Part shown: positions 17,308 through 25,851 of the stretch, piece by piece
Layout: the number at the start of each line of letters is the position of its first letter
Position numbering within the stretch: position 1 is the stretch's first letter
From: Streptantibioticus cattleyicolor NRRL 8057 = DSM 46488
GTDB lineage: Bacteria > Actinomycetota > Actinomycetes > Streptomycetales > Streptomycetaceae
Direction of reading: 5' to 3'
DNA length: 64,000 bases
Assembly (NCBI RefSeq): GCF_000240165.1
Contig: NC_017586.1
Coordinates: 3,844,001 to 3,908,000 of the forward strand
Notes under the pieces: model-generated
What the model saw: only the letters and a program-made list of their open reading frames with translations
What the model was told of the DNA's origin: nothing
Database searches by the model: none
Position numbers and translations under genes: made by a program

Positions 17308-20300
17308 CTACCGTCCTTCCAGGATCACGCCGGCCCCGGCCATCACGCGCCGGCCCACCTCGTCGGCGTGCCGGTCCCGCCAGGACTCCAGGCCGGTGCC
17401 GCGCAGCCACTGGTTGCACGCGCCGAGCGCGGGGCCGCAGGCCACCTGGTAGTCCATCTCATGGCCGGCCTCGCCGGTCACCGCCAGCCGGGCGGCACGG
17501 TCGCAGTACCAGCGGAAGACCAGCGCCATCCGCCGCTTGGGGTCCGGCTCCGGCTCGCCGGCCGGGGCCTGGGCGCGCAGCCGCGCGTAGACGGAGTCGA
17601 AGGGTTCGCCGAAGTACCGTTCCTCGACGTGGGCGCGCACCCGGGGGTCGACGCGCTGCCAGTCGTCGTGGGTGCGCCACAGGTCGTACAGCTTGTTGGC
17701 GCGCGCGTGGAAGAGCACGCCCTTCTTCATCACCCGTGCCCGGCCGCCGAGTTCGAACAGGTCGCCGTAGGGGGCGTAGGTGGTGTCGTGCACGTCGAGC
17801 GCCTGGAGCAGGTCCTTGGCGCGGTCGCCGACGCCGCTCTCGGCGGTGCACACGTTGACCGAGCCGGTGAGGACGAAGTCGGCGCCGAGCAGGAAGGCCG
17901 CGGCGGCGGTCTCCGGGGTGCCGATGCCGCCGCCGGCCCCGACCCGGGGCGCGGTGACCGCGGGGCGTTCCCGGGCCGCCTCGTCCCGCAGCCGGCGCAC
18001 GCTGGGCAGCAGCGCGGCGAGCACCCCCATGTCGGTGTAGCCGCCGGCGTCGCCGACCGCGCACACGTCGTCCGCCATCGCCAACAGCGGGGCCGCCGCG
18101 GCCTCCTCGGCGGTGATCGCGCCCTGGCCCAGCAGGCGTTCGACGATCCGCGGCGGCGGTGGCGCGAAGAACAGCCGGGCCACGTCCGGCCGGGTCACCT
18201 TGGCCAGCAGCTTGTGCGGGGCGCGCGCCCGGCCGTCGGTCACCTTGGCGCCGCGCAGCCGGTAGCGCACCAGCGCCGGGGTGATCTGCACGTAGGTGGA
18301 GGCCTCCAGGAAGCGCACCCCGCCGCCCAGCGCCGCGTCCACCACGGCGTCCTCCGCGCCGGAGCCGAACGGGCTGTAGGTGAGGTTGACCCCGAAGGGG
18401 CCGTCGCCGCCGAGGAGTTCCCGGGTCCGCCGCACCGCCCGCTCGACCTCGGCGGCGGGCAGCCCGGCGGTGCCGAGGAACGCCAGGAAGCCGGCGCCTG
18501 CCATCCGGGCCACGAACTCGGGCGACGTGATGCCGTGGTGCATGCCGCCGGCCACGTAGGCGTAGGAGACGCCGTACGCCTCGCGGAACGCGGCCGAACC
18601 CAGGGTGCGGGCGCCGCGCGACGCCGAGGGCGCCGCCACCGGGGCGGCCGGGCGCTCCGGCTCGGCGGGCAGCAGCGGGGTGGCCTCCGCCTCGATGCGG
18701 GCCACCAGCTTGGTGAGCACCGTGCCCGGCCCGAGTTCCCGTACGTCCAGCTCGCCCTGGCCCATCAGGTAGCGGACGCTGTCGGTCCAGCGCACCGGGC
18801 CGTCGATCTGCCGGCGCAGCTTGTCCTTGACGTCGGCGGCGTCCCGGTACGGCCGCGCGTCCACGTTGGCGATCACCGGGATCTTGGGCGGGTGGAAGTC
18901 GAACCCGTCCAGGAAGCGGCCGAACTCCTCGGCGGCGGCGGCCATGTAGCGGCTGTGGAACGGCGCGCTGACGTTGAGCGGCACGCACCGCGCCCCGGCC
19001 TCGGTGAACAGCGGCAGCGCCTGCTCCACCACCTCCTTGGGGCCGGCGATCACGGTCTGGGTGGGGGCGTTGTAGTTGGCGACGTCGAGCGCGTCGAGGC
19101 CGCCGTCGGCGAGCACCTTGCGGACCAGCTCCACGTCGCAGCCGGCCACCGCCGCCATGGTGCCGCCGCTCGCCCGGCTCATCAGCTCGCCGCGCTTGGC
19201 GACCAGGCGCAGCCCGGTGGCGAAGTCGTAGACCCCGGCGGCGAAGAGCGCCACGTACTCGCCCAGGCTGTGCCCGAGCGCGTAGTCCGGCAGCCGGCCG
19301 CCCTCCTGGAGCGCGGCCAGGTGGGACAGGGCGCCGACCACGTAGAGCGCGGGCTGGGTGAACTCGGTCTGCTTCAGCCGCCGTTCGGGGTCCTCGACGC
19401 ACAGCGTGCGGATCGAGTGGCCCAGCACCCGGTCGGCGGTCGCGGTCAGCTCGGGGAACCGGTCGAACAGCTCCTTGCCCATGCCCTTGACCTGCGATCC
19501 CTGGCCGGGGAACAGGTGGACGCGCAACGGCGGCGCGGTCCTTCGCGTCATCTGCGGCCCCTCGGAGGTCGGCGGTACGGGAGACGGGGACGGTGCGGGA
19601 GGCGGTGCCGGGGCGGCGGGGGCGCGGTACGCCAGCGCCTTCTCCAGCAGCGCCCCGTCGTGCGAGAACGGCGACAGCAGCGGCAGCGCCCGCACCGTCG
19701 CCCCGGCCGGCGCGGCGCCGTTGACCAGGTTGGCCATGGAACCGGACGGGCCCAGGTCCAGGCACAGGTCGCGGTCCTCGCGCAGCAGCCGGTCCACCAG
19801 CGGACGCAGGTCGAACGGGCGCCGCATCACCTGCCAGATGTGGTCCACGTCCAGCTCGCTCACCTCGCCGCCGGTGGTGCCGGACAGCAGCGGCACCCGC
19901 GGCGGACGCAGCCGCAACCGGGCCACCTGCGCGGTGAACTCCTCGCGCACCGCCTCGATGTGCGAGGAGTGGAAGGCGAACGGCACCGGCAGCCGCTGGA
20001 AGAGCACGCCCTGCCCGGTCAGCCACTCCTCGGCCCGGTCCAGCTCGTGCGCGGCGCCGGCCAGCACGAAGTTGGCCGCCGAGTTGACCGCGGCCAGCTC
20101 CAGCCGCTCGTGCAGCACCGGCGTGCGGTGCAGCAGCGACGGCTCGGCCAGCACCGCCAGCATCCCGCCGGGCGGACACCGTTCCTCGAAGATGCGCACC
20201 TGGCGCACGAGCAGCGTCAGGCACTCGTGCACGTCGACCGCCTCGGCCACCGCCGCCGCGGCCACCTCGCCGAGGCTGGCCCCCAGCACCAGGTCGGGGC

Positions 20301-20571
20301 GGAGCCCGTGCGCCGCCAGCGACCGGGCCAGCGCGTACTCGATCATGAAGATGCCGGGCTGGCTGTCGCGGAACCGGTCGAACGGCTCGTCCAGCCGCAG
20401 CCCGGTGCCGTAGATCCGGTCGAGCACCGAGTCGCCGCGTTCCGCGCGGACCACGCCGTCCAGCTCCAGCAGGGTCGCGCGGAACACCTCGTCGTGCTCG
20501 TACAGCCAGCGCCCCATGTGGTGGTACTGGGACCCCTGGCCGGCGAACATGAAGACGTTGCGACGCGTCAT
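17308..20571 (-). CDS. Acyl hydrolase - malonyl acyltransferase - PfaD-type enoylreductase fusion
   Basis: A 1087-aa trans-acting PKS protein. Residues 1-300 are AT-like, with GASLGE (Ser99) and Gln124 where malonyl ATs have Arg, as in PedC/PksD-type proofreading acyl hydrolases. After a Pro/Ala/Ser-rich linker, residues 345-640 form a malonyl AT with GHSLGEY (Ser435), Arg460 and a PFHSRYM motif. Residues 660-1080 are an FMN-dependent PfaD enoylreductase with GGGIGTPE and LTGSVN motifs. The order matches the mupirocin-type AH-AT-ER architecture. Its ATG overlaps the methyltransferase stop (ATGA). A second in-frame ATG at 19551, just before the malonyl AT and preceded by GAGGGG, could give an AT-ER form. 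This protein marks the locus as a trans-AT system. Confidence 0.94.
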   Translation of the reverse strand: MTRRNVFMFAGQGSQYHHMGRWLYEHDEVFRATLLELDGVVRAERGDSVLDRIYGTGLRLDEPFDRFRDSQPGIFMIEYALARSLAAHGLRPDLVLGASLGEVAAAAVAEAVDVHECLTLLVRQVRIFEERCPPGGMLAVLAEPSLLHRTPVLHERLELAAVNSAANFVLAGAAHELDRAEEWLTGQGVLFQRLPVPFAFHSSHIEAVREEFTAQVARLRLRPPRVPLLSGTTGGEVSELDVDHIWQVMRRPFDLRPLVDRLLREDRDLCLDLGPSGSMANLVNGAAPAGATVRALPLLSPFSHDGALLEKALAYRAPAAPAPPPAPSPSPVPPTSEGPQMTRRTAPPLRVHLFPGQGSQVKGMGKELFDRFPELTATADRVLGHSIRTLCVEDPERRLKQTEFTQPALYVVGALSHLAALQEGGRLPDYALGHSLGEYVALFAAGVYDFATGLRLVAKRGELMSRASGGTMAAVAGCDVELVRKVLADGGLDALDVANYNAPTQTVIAGPKEVVEQALPLFTEAGARCVPLNVSAPFHSRYMAAAAEEFGRFLDGFDFHPPKIPVIANVDARPYRDAADVKDKLRRQIDGPVRWTDSVRYLMGQGELDVRELGPGTVLTKLVARIEAEATPLLPAEPERPAAPVAAPSASRGARTLGSAAFREAYGVSYAYVAGGMHHGITSPEFVARMAGAGFLAFLGTAGLPAAEVERAVRRTRELLGGDGPFGVNLTYSPFGSGAEDAVVDAALGGGVRFLEASTYVQITPALVRYRLRGAKVTDGRARAPHKLLAKVTRPDVARLFFAPPPPRIVERLLGQGAITAEEAAAAPLLAMADDVCAVGDAGGYTDMGVLAALLPSVRRLRDEAARERPAVTAPRVGAGGGIGTPETAAAAFLLGADFVLTGSVNVCTAESGVGDRAKDLLQALDVHDTTYAPYGDLFELGGRARVMKKGVLFHARANKLYDLWRTHDDWQRVDPRVRAHVEERYFGEPFDSVYARLRAQAPAGEPEPDPKRRMALVFRWYCDRAARLAVTGEAGHEMDYQVACGPALGACNQWLRGTGLESWRDRHADEVGRRVMAGAGVILEGR

Positions 20572-21536
20572 GGCGCCAGCCCCTGCACCTTCCGGGCGAC
20601 GTGGTGGCGGTAGCTGTCCGGCAGCGCGGTGAGCGCCGGGACCAGCCCGGCCTTCTTCAGCAGCCGGGTGCGGCGCGACTCGGGGAACCCGGCGAACTTT
20701 GCGCCGAAGATCGCCTTGCGGGCCTCCTCGCCCAGCACCCGGGCCGGCAGCGGCATCCGCTTGGCGTCGAACGCGCGGCGGAAGTGGCTGCCCGGCGTCA
20801 TCCGGCGGCGGATCGCGGTGCGCACCTCGGCCGAGATGTCCCGCTCGTGGACCCACTCCAGCGGCCCGGACTCCTTCTTCAGCCGGGTCAGCAGCTCGTA
20901 GCGGCCGGTGGTGAAGGTGTCGATGTGGGTCAGCCAGCCGCCCGGCTTGAGCACCCGGGCCACCTCGGCGAGGAACCGCTCGAAGTCCGGGTAGGTGTGG
21001 GAGCTCTCGATGTTGACGACCACGTCCAGCGAGTCGTCCTCGAACGGCAGGTTCTCCGCGTCGCCGTGGACGAAGGTCAGCCCCCCGCTGCGGGACAGCC
21101 GCGCCTTCGCCCGGTCGATCGCCGCGGTGGACAGGTCCAGGCCGGTCAGCTCGGCCCCCGGGACCAGCCGGGACAGGAAGTTGAGCCCCTCGCCCAGGCC
21201 GCACCCCACCTCCAGCACCGACTTGCCGGCGTACTCGTCCAGGCCCAGCGGGACCTCCCGCAGCGCCAGGAAGTACAGCTGCTCGGAGAAGCCGTCGGTG
21301 TCGTACCGGGCGAAGCCGGGGATCACCTCGCGGATCTCGGCCAGCACCGCGTCGTCGTGCATCCCCCAGTTCCAGATGTCGCCCTTGGCCGACCCGGCGG
21401 CCGCCATGTCGTAGACGGACGAGGTGGCGTTCTTGAACCGCTCGCCGAGCGCCTTGCCCGGACCGTTGCCGTCCGGGCTGGAGTTGATCGCTCTGAGACC
21501 CTCGGTGAACTCGGTGAAGACCTTGGACGTGCTCAT
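20568..21536 (-). CDS. Class I SAM-dependent methyltransferase
   Basis: A 322-aa Rossmann-fold methyltransferase. Motif I is VLEVGCGLG (residues 107-115), followed by an acidic motif (ELTGLDLS) and a GDAENLPFEDDSLDVVV segment; it resembles the UbiE/Methyltransf_11 group. The start is supported by GAGGAAGAG just upstream. It lies between two acyltransferase genes in the leftward operon, with its stop overlapping the next start, so it is probably a tailoring enzyme of the polyketide. Whether it acts on O, N or C, and at which position, cannot be read from the sequence. Confidence 0.9.
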   Translation of the reverse strand: MSTSKVFTEFTEGLRAINSSPDGNGPGKALGERFKNATSSVYDMAAAGSAKGDIWNWGMHDDAVLAEIREVIPGFARYDTDGFSEQLYFLALREVPLGLDEYAGKSVLEVGCGLGEGLNFLSRLVPGAELTGLDLSTAAIDRAKARLSRSGGLTFVHGDAENLPFEDDSLDVVVNIESSHTYPDFERFLAEVARVLKPGGWLTHIDTFTTGRYELLTRLKKESGPLEWVHERDISAEVRTAIRRRMTPGSHFRRAFDAKRMPLPARVLGEEARKAIFGAKFAGFPESRRTRLLKKAGLVPALTALPDSYRHHVARKVQGLAP

Positions 21537-21630
21537 CTCTTCCTCTCGCGGGCGTTGCGTGACGGCGTGGCATCCGGCGTCGCCGCCGGGACGGACCCGG
21601 GACGCGGTGGCGTCCCGGCCGGGTCCGGCG

Positions 21631-23592
21631 TCATCTCCGGCCCAGGACGGCCGGAAGGAGTGCGGCCTGGTACGGGGTGGGCGCGTGCCGCGCCGCCCCG
21701 GCCGCCGGCGCGGGGACGGGGGCGGCCGGGGCCGGCCCGTCCGGGCGCGGTGCGCGGCCCAGGGTGTACAGGGCGCCCAGCGAGGCGAGCACCGAGGCGC
21801 GCTCCGCGTGGCGGCGGCTGGAGAACAGGGCGCGGCCGGTGACCCCGGCGTGCTCCAGGCACTGGCGCACCGGGCTGGAGAGCACCGGGTGGCCGCTGAT
21901 CTCCAGGAAGACGCCGTGCCCGCGCCGGCGCAGCGCCGCGACGACATCGGCGAAGCGCACCGGCTCACGCAGGTTGCGCATCCAGTACCCGGCGGTCAGC
22001 TCCGGCCCGGCCAGCCGCTCCAGGGTGACCGTGGAGTACATCGGCACGGTGGCGGGGCCGGGGCGCAGTCCGTCGAGGGCGGCGAACAGGTCGTCGCGCA
22101 GCCCGTCGACGTAGTGGCTGTGCGAGGCGACGGTGGACCGGATGAGCTTGGCGTAGACGTCCTCGTCCTCCAGCCGCCGGGTGATCTCCTCCAGCGACCC
22201 GGCGTCCCCGGCGAGCACGCACAGCGCCGGGGAGTTGACCCCGGCCACGCTCACCCGGCCGCCGGTCGAGTCCGCCAGCTCCGCCGCCGACGCCGGGTCC
22301 AGCTCCACCACCGCGAGCGCCCCCTGGCCGGTGATCCGGCGCAGCAGCGCGCTGCGGCGGCAGGCGATCGTCGCCGCGTCCGCCAGCGACAGCGCGCCCG
22401 ACACGTGGGCGGCGGCGATCTCGCCCATGCTGTGCCCCACCACGGCGTCCGGCTCGACGCCCCACGCCTGCCACATCCGGGCCAGCGCCACCTGCACGGT
22501 GAAGAGCACCGGTTGCAGCACGTCGATCTCGCCCAGCCGGGAGCGCGCCTCGTCGCGCAGCAACTCCTCGCGCACCGACCACGGCACATGGCGGCCCACC
22601 GCCGCGTCGCACCGCTCCACCGCCGCCCGGAACGCCGGTTCGGTACGCAGCAGTTCCCGGCCCATGCCCAGCCACTGGTGGCCCTGGCCGGCGAAGACGA
22701 AGACGAGCCCGCGCTCGTCCGCCGGAAGGTCGGGCGGGTCGAGCGTCAACTCGTCGAGTTTCTCCACGAGTTCGGCGTGGGTACGGGCGACGGCGGCGGC
22801 CCGGTACGGGTGTTCCCCCGCGTTGGCGTGGGCGGCGGCGGCCAGCCCGGCGAGCGCGGGGACGCCCGGCTGCCCGTGCGCCCCGGCGGCGGCGAGCGCG
22901 CGGTGCTCGGCCACGAGGGCGGCCAGTTCGGCGCGGGAGGGGGCGGAGAACAGCAGCAGGTGCGGCTCGGCGTCCTCGGTGTTCGCGGTGGCCTTGGCGG
23001 CCGGGGGCGCGGCGAGCACCAGGCGGGTGGTGGTGCCGTCGGCCCCCGAGGCGTCCAGCGCCAGCGGCCACGGCGCGCGGGCGCCGTCCGGCCAGCGGGT
23101 GCCCAGGACGTCGGCGAGCCGGGCGAGCCCGGCCAGCGGGCCGTCCTCCGGGCCGACGGAGGCGGTGGGCGCCGGTTCGGCCGGGTCGGCCACGACCGCG
23201 AGCACCGGGTCGCCCGCGGCCACCGCCACGCTCAGCCGCTTCAGCAGCAACGCGGCGGCACCGTCGCCGTGGCCCACCACGGCCAGCGCCGCCGCGCACT
23301 CGCCCAGCCGCACCGCCTGCCAGGCCAGCCGCACCGTCAGCAACGACGGCACCCGCTCGGCGTCCACCGTGCGGCACGGGCCGGCCGCCTCGACCGCCCG
23401 GGCCAGCTGTACGGCGTCGGACACCCCGGCGCCCGGGGCCAGCGCCGCGAAGACCCCGGCGGCCGGATCGCGGGCCGCCTGCGCGAGGGCGTCACCGGCC
23501 GCGGCGAGCAGCGCGTCCGGCTCCGTACCGGAGCCCGCGGCGCCGGAGGGCCGGTATCCGCGACCGACGACAGCCACCGGATCGAGCGACAT
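21631..23592 (-). CDS. Free-standing acyltransferase with an N-terminal ketosynthase relic
   Basis: A 653-aa protein. Residues 1-200 align by eye with a shrunken KS: VAVVGRG at the start and VDAERVPSLLTVRLAWQAVRLGEC, colinear with VDTACSSSL...GEC but with Arg80 for the catalytic Cys. The linker and AT (about 205-600) are complete: GQGHQW, GHSMGE (Ser388), Arg412, VASH (488-491) in place of YASH (methylmalonyl) or HAFH (malonyl), and a C-terminal RYWM-like region. It looks like a KS-AT didomain cut from a cis-AT module and now acting in trans, as kirromycin KirCII does. VASH suggests a branched extender, but the choice is uncertain. It is first in the leftward operon. ATG at 23592 is preferred; GTG at 23598 is possible. 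Confidence 0.9.
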   Translation of the reverse strand: MSLDPVAVVGRGYRPSGAAGSGTEPDALLAAAGDALAQAARDPAAGVFAALAPGAGVSDAVQLARAVEAAGPCRTVDAERVPSLLTVRLAWQAVRLGECAAALAVVGHGDGAAALLLKRLSVAVAAGDPVLAVVADPAEPAPTASVGPEDGPLAGLARLADVLGTRWPDGARAPWPLALDASGADGTTTRLVLAAPPAAKATANTEDAEPHLLLFSAPSRAELAALVAEHRALAAAGAHGQPGVPALAGLAAAAHANAGEHPYRAAAVARTHAELVEKLDELTLDPPDLPADERGLVFVFAGQGHQWLGMGRELLRTEPAFRAAVERCDAAVGRHVPWSVREELLRDEARSRLGEIDVLQPVLFTVQVALARMWQAWGVEPDAVVGHSMGEIAAAHVSGALSLADAATIACRRSALLRRITGQGALAVVELDPASAAELADSTGGRVSVAGVNSPALCVLAGDAGSLEEITRRLEDEDVYAKLIRSTVASHSHYVDGLRDDLFAALDGLRPGPATVPMYSTVTLERLAGPELTAGYWMRNLREPVRFADVVAALRRRGHGVFLEISGHPVLSSPVRQCLEHAGVTGRALFSSRRHAERASVLASLGALYTLGRAPRPDGPAPAAPVPAPAAGAARHAPTPYQAALLPAVLGRR

Positions 23593-23652
23593 GGTCACCC
23601 CTGGTCACCTTTCGTCCAACGCCCGGACGGCGCGCCCCGGGCCTGCCGGCCC

Positions 23653-23687
23653 ACGCTAGGAACCCGCCACCGCCCCAGGGAACCCGT
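23653..23687 (-). promoter_or_regulatory. Candidate promoter of the leftward AT-MT-AH/AT/ER-P450 operon
   Basis: On the minus strand ACGGGTTCC (23687-23679) is followed 20 bp later by TAGCGT (23658-23653), a plausible -10, about 60 nt before the ATG at 23592. The same box, spacer length and hexamer occur in front of the divergent P450. A further GGGTTCC directly abuts the -10. Confidence 0.5.
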
Positions 23688-24450
23688 GGCACCCCCTACG
23701 CCCCCGCCCCCGAGGAACCCATGGCCCGCGCCCGGCCGGGGGAACGAGGGCGGCCCGCCGGGTCGTTCCTGTCCACCGGGCGCCGGGGAACGAGGCTCGC
23801 GGCCCGGTGCGCCCGCGATGTGGTCGGCACGCCCGAGGGCCTGTGCTCGGGGCCGCGCCCCGCCGGGGGCGTTCCCGTGGGCCGCGCCTCGGGCCGTGCG
23901 GTGCGCCCGATACCCGTTCCGCCGGGCGGGCGACGGCGCGCCCGGGGCCACGCGGGCGGCCCCTCGCCCGTGCGCAGCGCCCGCCCCGGCGGCTGTGTCC
24001 CGCGCGGCGTGGTCCGTACGCCCGGGGTGCGTCCCACCAGGCCGTTCCGGTCCCCGGGGGCCGGAGGAACGGGGGCCACGGCCCGGCCGTGCGGGGCGAC
24101 GGTGTCCGGCGCGGGGCCGCATGCCCGGAGGTAGGTTCCACCAGCGCCGTTCCGTCGCCCCGTCGCCGGGGCCGGGCGAGCGGCGCGCCCCGTTGCCTGT
24201 GGTCCGCACGCCCGGAGGGCGTCCCACCAGGGCCGTTCCCGTCGCGCGGGGGAGACGGGGGCACCCCTCGGCCCAGCGGGCGTGTCCGGGGCCGCTACCC
24301 GGCGGGGCGACGAGGGCCCGCCCCCGACCGCACCCCCAGGCGGAGCCGTCCCCCGTCGGGGAGGCCGGCGACCGGGCAAATAGGGGGTGGGGGCACCGGG
24401 GGGATAGGGGGCTGGGCGGGGGGCGGGTCTGGGGGCGGGGGGTGGATGTG
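23688..24450. other. Long non-coding gap between divergent cluster operons
   Basis: The gap from 23593 to 24626 has open frames on both strands only because stops are rare at this base composition. Their translations are Arg/Pro/Gly-rich with no motif. It contains repeated short motifs (GGAACCC, CCGTTCC, GCCCGG) and imperfect 40-bp repeats. No RNA gene or mobile-element gene was recognised. Confidence 0.6.
24011..24242 (+). repeat. Three imperfect 40-bp direct repeats in the non-coding gap
   Basis: Units at about 24011-24048, 24114-24153 and 24201-24242 share the pattern GGTCCGyACGCCCGG, then GGTnCGTCCCACCAG, then CCGTTCC, with the ACGCCCGG anchors 103 and 87 bp apart. A weaker relative begins at 23822. 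They could be regulator sites or the remains of a dispersed repeat. Confidence 0.5.
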
Positions 24451-24485
24451 ACGGGTTCCGGGGCGGGGGAGGGCGCGACTAGCGT
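24451..24485 (+). promoter_or_regulatory. Candidate promoter of the rightward P450
   Basis: ACGGGTTCC (24451-24459), 20 bp, then TAGCGT (24480-24485), followed by G. This is the same arrangement as the leftward promoter at 23653-23687. The implied leader is about 135 nt. Confidence 0.5.
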
Positions 24486-24586
24486 GCTGGACGCGCGCCC
24501 CCCGACCCCGTGCGGCCCGCCGGCCCGGGGTGCCCGGCAGCGGAGGCGGCCGTGCCGCGGCGCGACCCCACCGCGCGGATCCGACG

Positions 24587-24606
24587 CCACCGGCCCGAGC
24601 CGGTGG
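24587..24606 (+). promoter_or_regulatory. Hairpin just upstream of the P450 ribosome binding site
   Basis: A perfect 8-bp stem (CCACCGGC/GCCGGTGG, loop CCGA) lies about 20 nt before the ATG and 8 nt before the AAAGAAGG ribosome binding site, so it could affect initiation. Confidence 0.45.
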
Positions 24607-24626
24607 TCCCCTGGAAAGAAGGTCCG

Positions 24627-25841
24627 ATGGAACCGGAGACCACCGAAGCACCGCTGCCGTTCCCGTTCGCCCCGGCACCCGCCGTCTGCCTGCCCTCCCC
24701 GGCGCTGGCCGAGGTCCGCGAGACATGCCCGGTGACCCGGGTACGGCTGCCGGACGGCACCCAGGCGTGGCTGGTGACCCGGCACGCCGACGTCCGCCAG
24801 GTGCTGATGGACCCCAGGTTCAGCAACCGGGTGGTGGCCGCCCGCCCCGAGGTGGCCGAGAGCGAGCACGGCGCGCTGATCAGCCAGTCGCTGATCGGCA
24901 TGGACCCGCCGGAACACACCCGCATCCGGCGCCTGGTGACCCGCGCCTTCAGCGCCCGCCGGGTGGAACGGCTGCGCCCCCGGGTGGCCGAGCTGGTGGA
25001 CGGGCTCATCGACGCCCTGGAGGAACTGCCGCGCCCGGTGGACGTGGTGCGCCACTTCGCCGTTCCGCTGCCCACCACGGTCATCTGCGAGATGCTCGGC
25101 GTCCCGGAGGCCGACCGCGCCGCCTTCCAGGAGTGGTCCAACGCGCTGGTGGTCGACTGGCTGCGGGACGAGGGCGAACGCAACGCGGCCACCGCGGCGC
25201 TGCGCGGCTACTTCACCGAGCTGATCGCCGCCAAGCGCGCCGAGCCCGGCGACGACCTGATGACCGAGCTGATCGCCGCCCGCGAGGAGGGCAACAAGCT
25301 CTCCGAGAGCGAACTGGTGGCCCAGTGCATCGGGTTGCTCAGCGCCGGCAACGACACCACCGCCAGCCTGATCGCCATGTTCCTGATGACGCTGCTGCGC
25401 CGCCCGGACGAACTGGCCCGGCTGCGCGCCGAACCGGCGGAGATCCCGCGTGCCGTGGAGGAGCTGCTGCGGTACGTCCCGCTGGCCATGTCCGGCGCCG
25501 GCGGGCCGCGGCTGACCACCGAGGAGGTCGAGCTGGGCGGGGTGACCATCCCGCCCGGCAAGCTCGTGCTGCCGGCCATCGCCGCGGCCAACCGGGACCC
25601 GGAGGTCTTCGCCGACCCCGAACGGCTCGACCTGGACCGGACGGACAACCAGCACCTGGGGTTCGGCGCCGGGATCCACTTCTGCCTGGGCGCCCAGCTC
25701 GCCCGGGTGGAGTTGCAGGAGGCGCTGGCCGGGCTGCTGCGCCGGCTGCCGGGGCTGCGGCTCGCGGTGCCGGAGGAGGAGCTGCGGATGAAGCCGGCCT
25801 CGGCGATCAGCGGGCTGGAGGCGCTGCCGGTCGAGTGGTGA
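24627..25841 (+). CDS. Cytochrome P450, CYP107-like, cluster tailoring
   Basis: A 404-aa P450 with textbook motifs: I-helix SAGNDTTAS, ExxR EELLR, and heme loop LGFGAGIHFCLGAQLAR. ATG 24627 is chosen because AAAGAAGG lies 4 nt upstream; the frame is open further upstream but has no initiation site. The general form is that of macrolide-type hydroxylases, so it probably oxidises the polyketide. It is transcribed away from the other cluster genes behind a shared promoter element and converges with the TetR gene, the stops being 10 bp apart. Confidence 0.93.
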   Translation: MEPETTEAPLPFPFAPAPAVCLPSPALAEVRETCPVTRVRLPDGTQAWLVTRHADVRQVLMDPRFSNRVVAARPEVAESEHGALISQSLIGMDPPEHTRIRRLVTRAFSARRVERLRPRVAELVDGLIDALEELPRPVDVVRHFAVPLPTTVICEMLGVPEADRAAFQEWSNALVVDWLRDEGERNAATAALRGYFTELIAAKRAEPGDDLMTELIAAREEGNKLSESELVAQCIGLLSAGNDTTASLIAMFLMTLLRRPDELARLRAEPAEIPRAVEELLRYVPLAMSGAGGPRLTTEEVELGGVTIPPGKLVLPAIAAANRDPEVFADPERLDLDRTDNQHLGFGAGIHFCLGAQLARVELQEALAGLLRRLPGLRLAVPEEELRMKPASAISGLEALPVEW

Positions 25842-25851
25842 GCGCCGGCGG

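Noticed and set aside
24011-24242. CRISPR array
   Set aside because: Only three imperfect units, uneven spacing, no spacers of constant length, no cas genes.
23595-25679. 694-aa and 1103-aa frames across the 1-kb gap
   Set aside because: They exist only because stops are rare; they cross the P450 antisense or continue out of the gap and have no ribosome binding site or motif.
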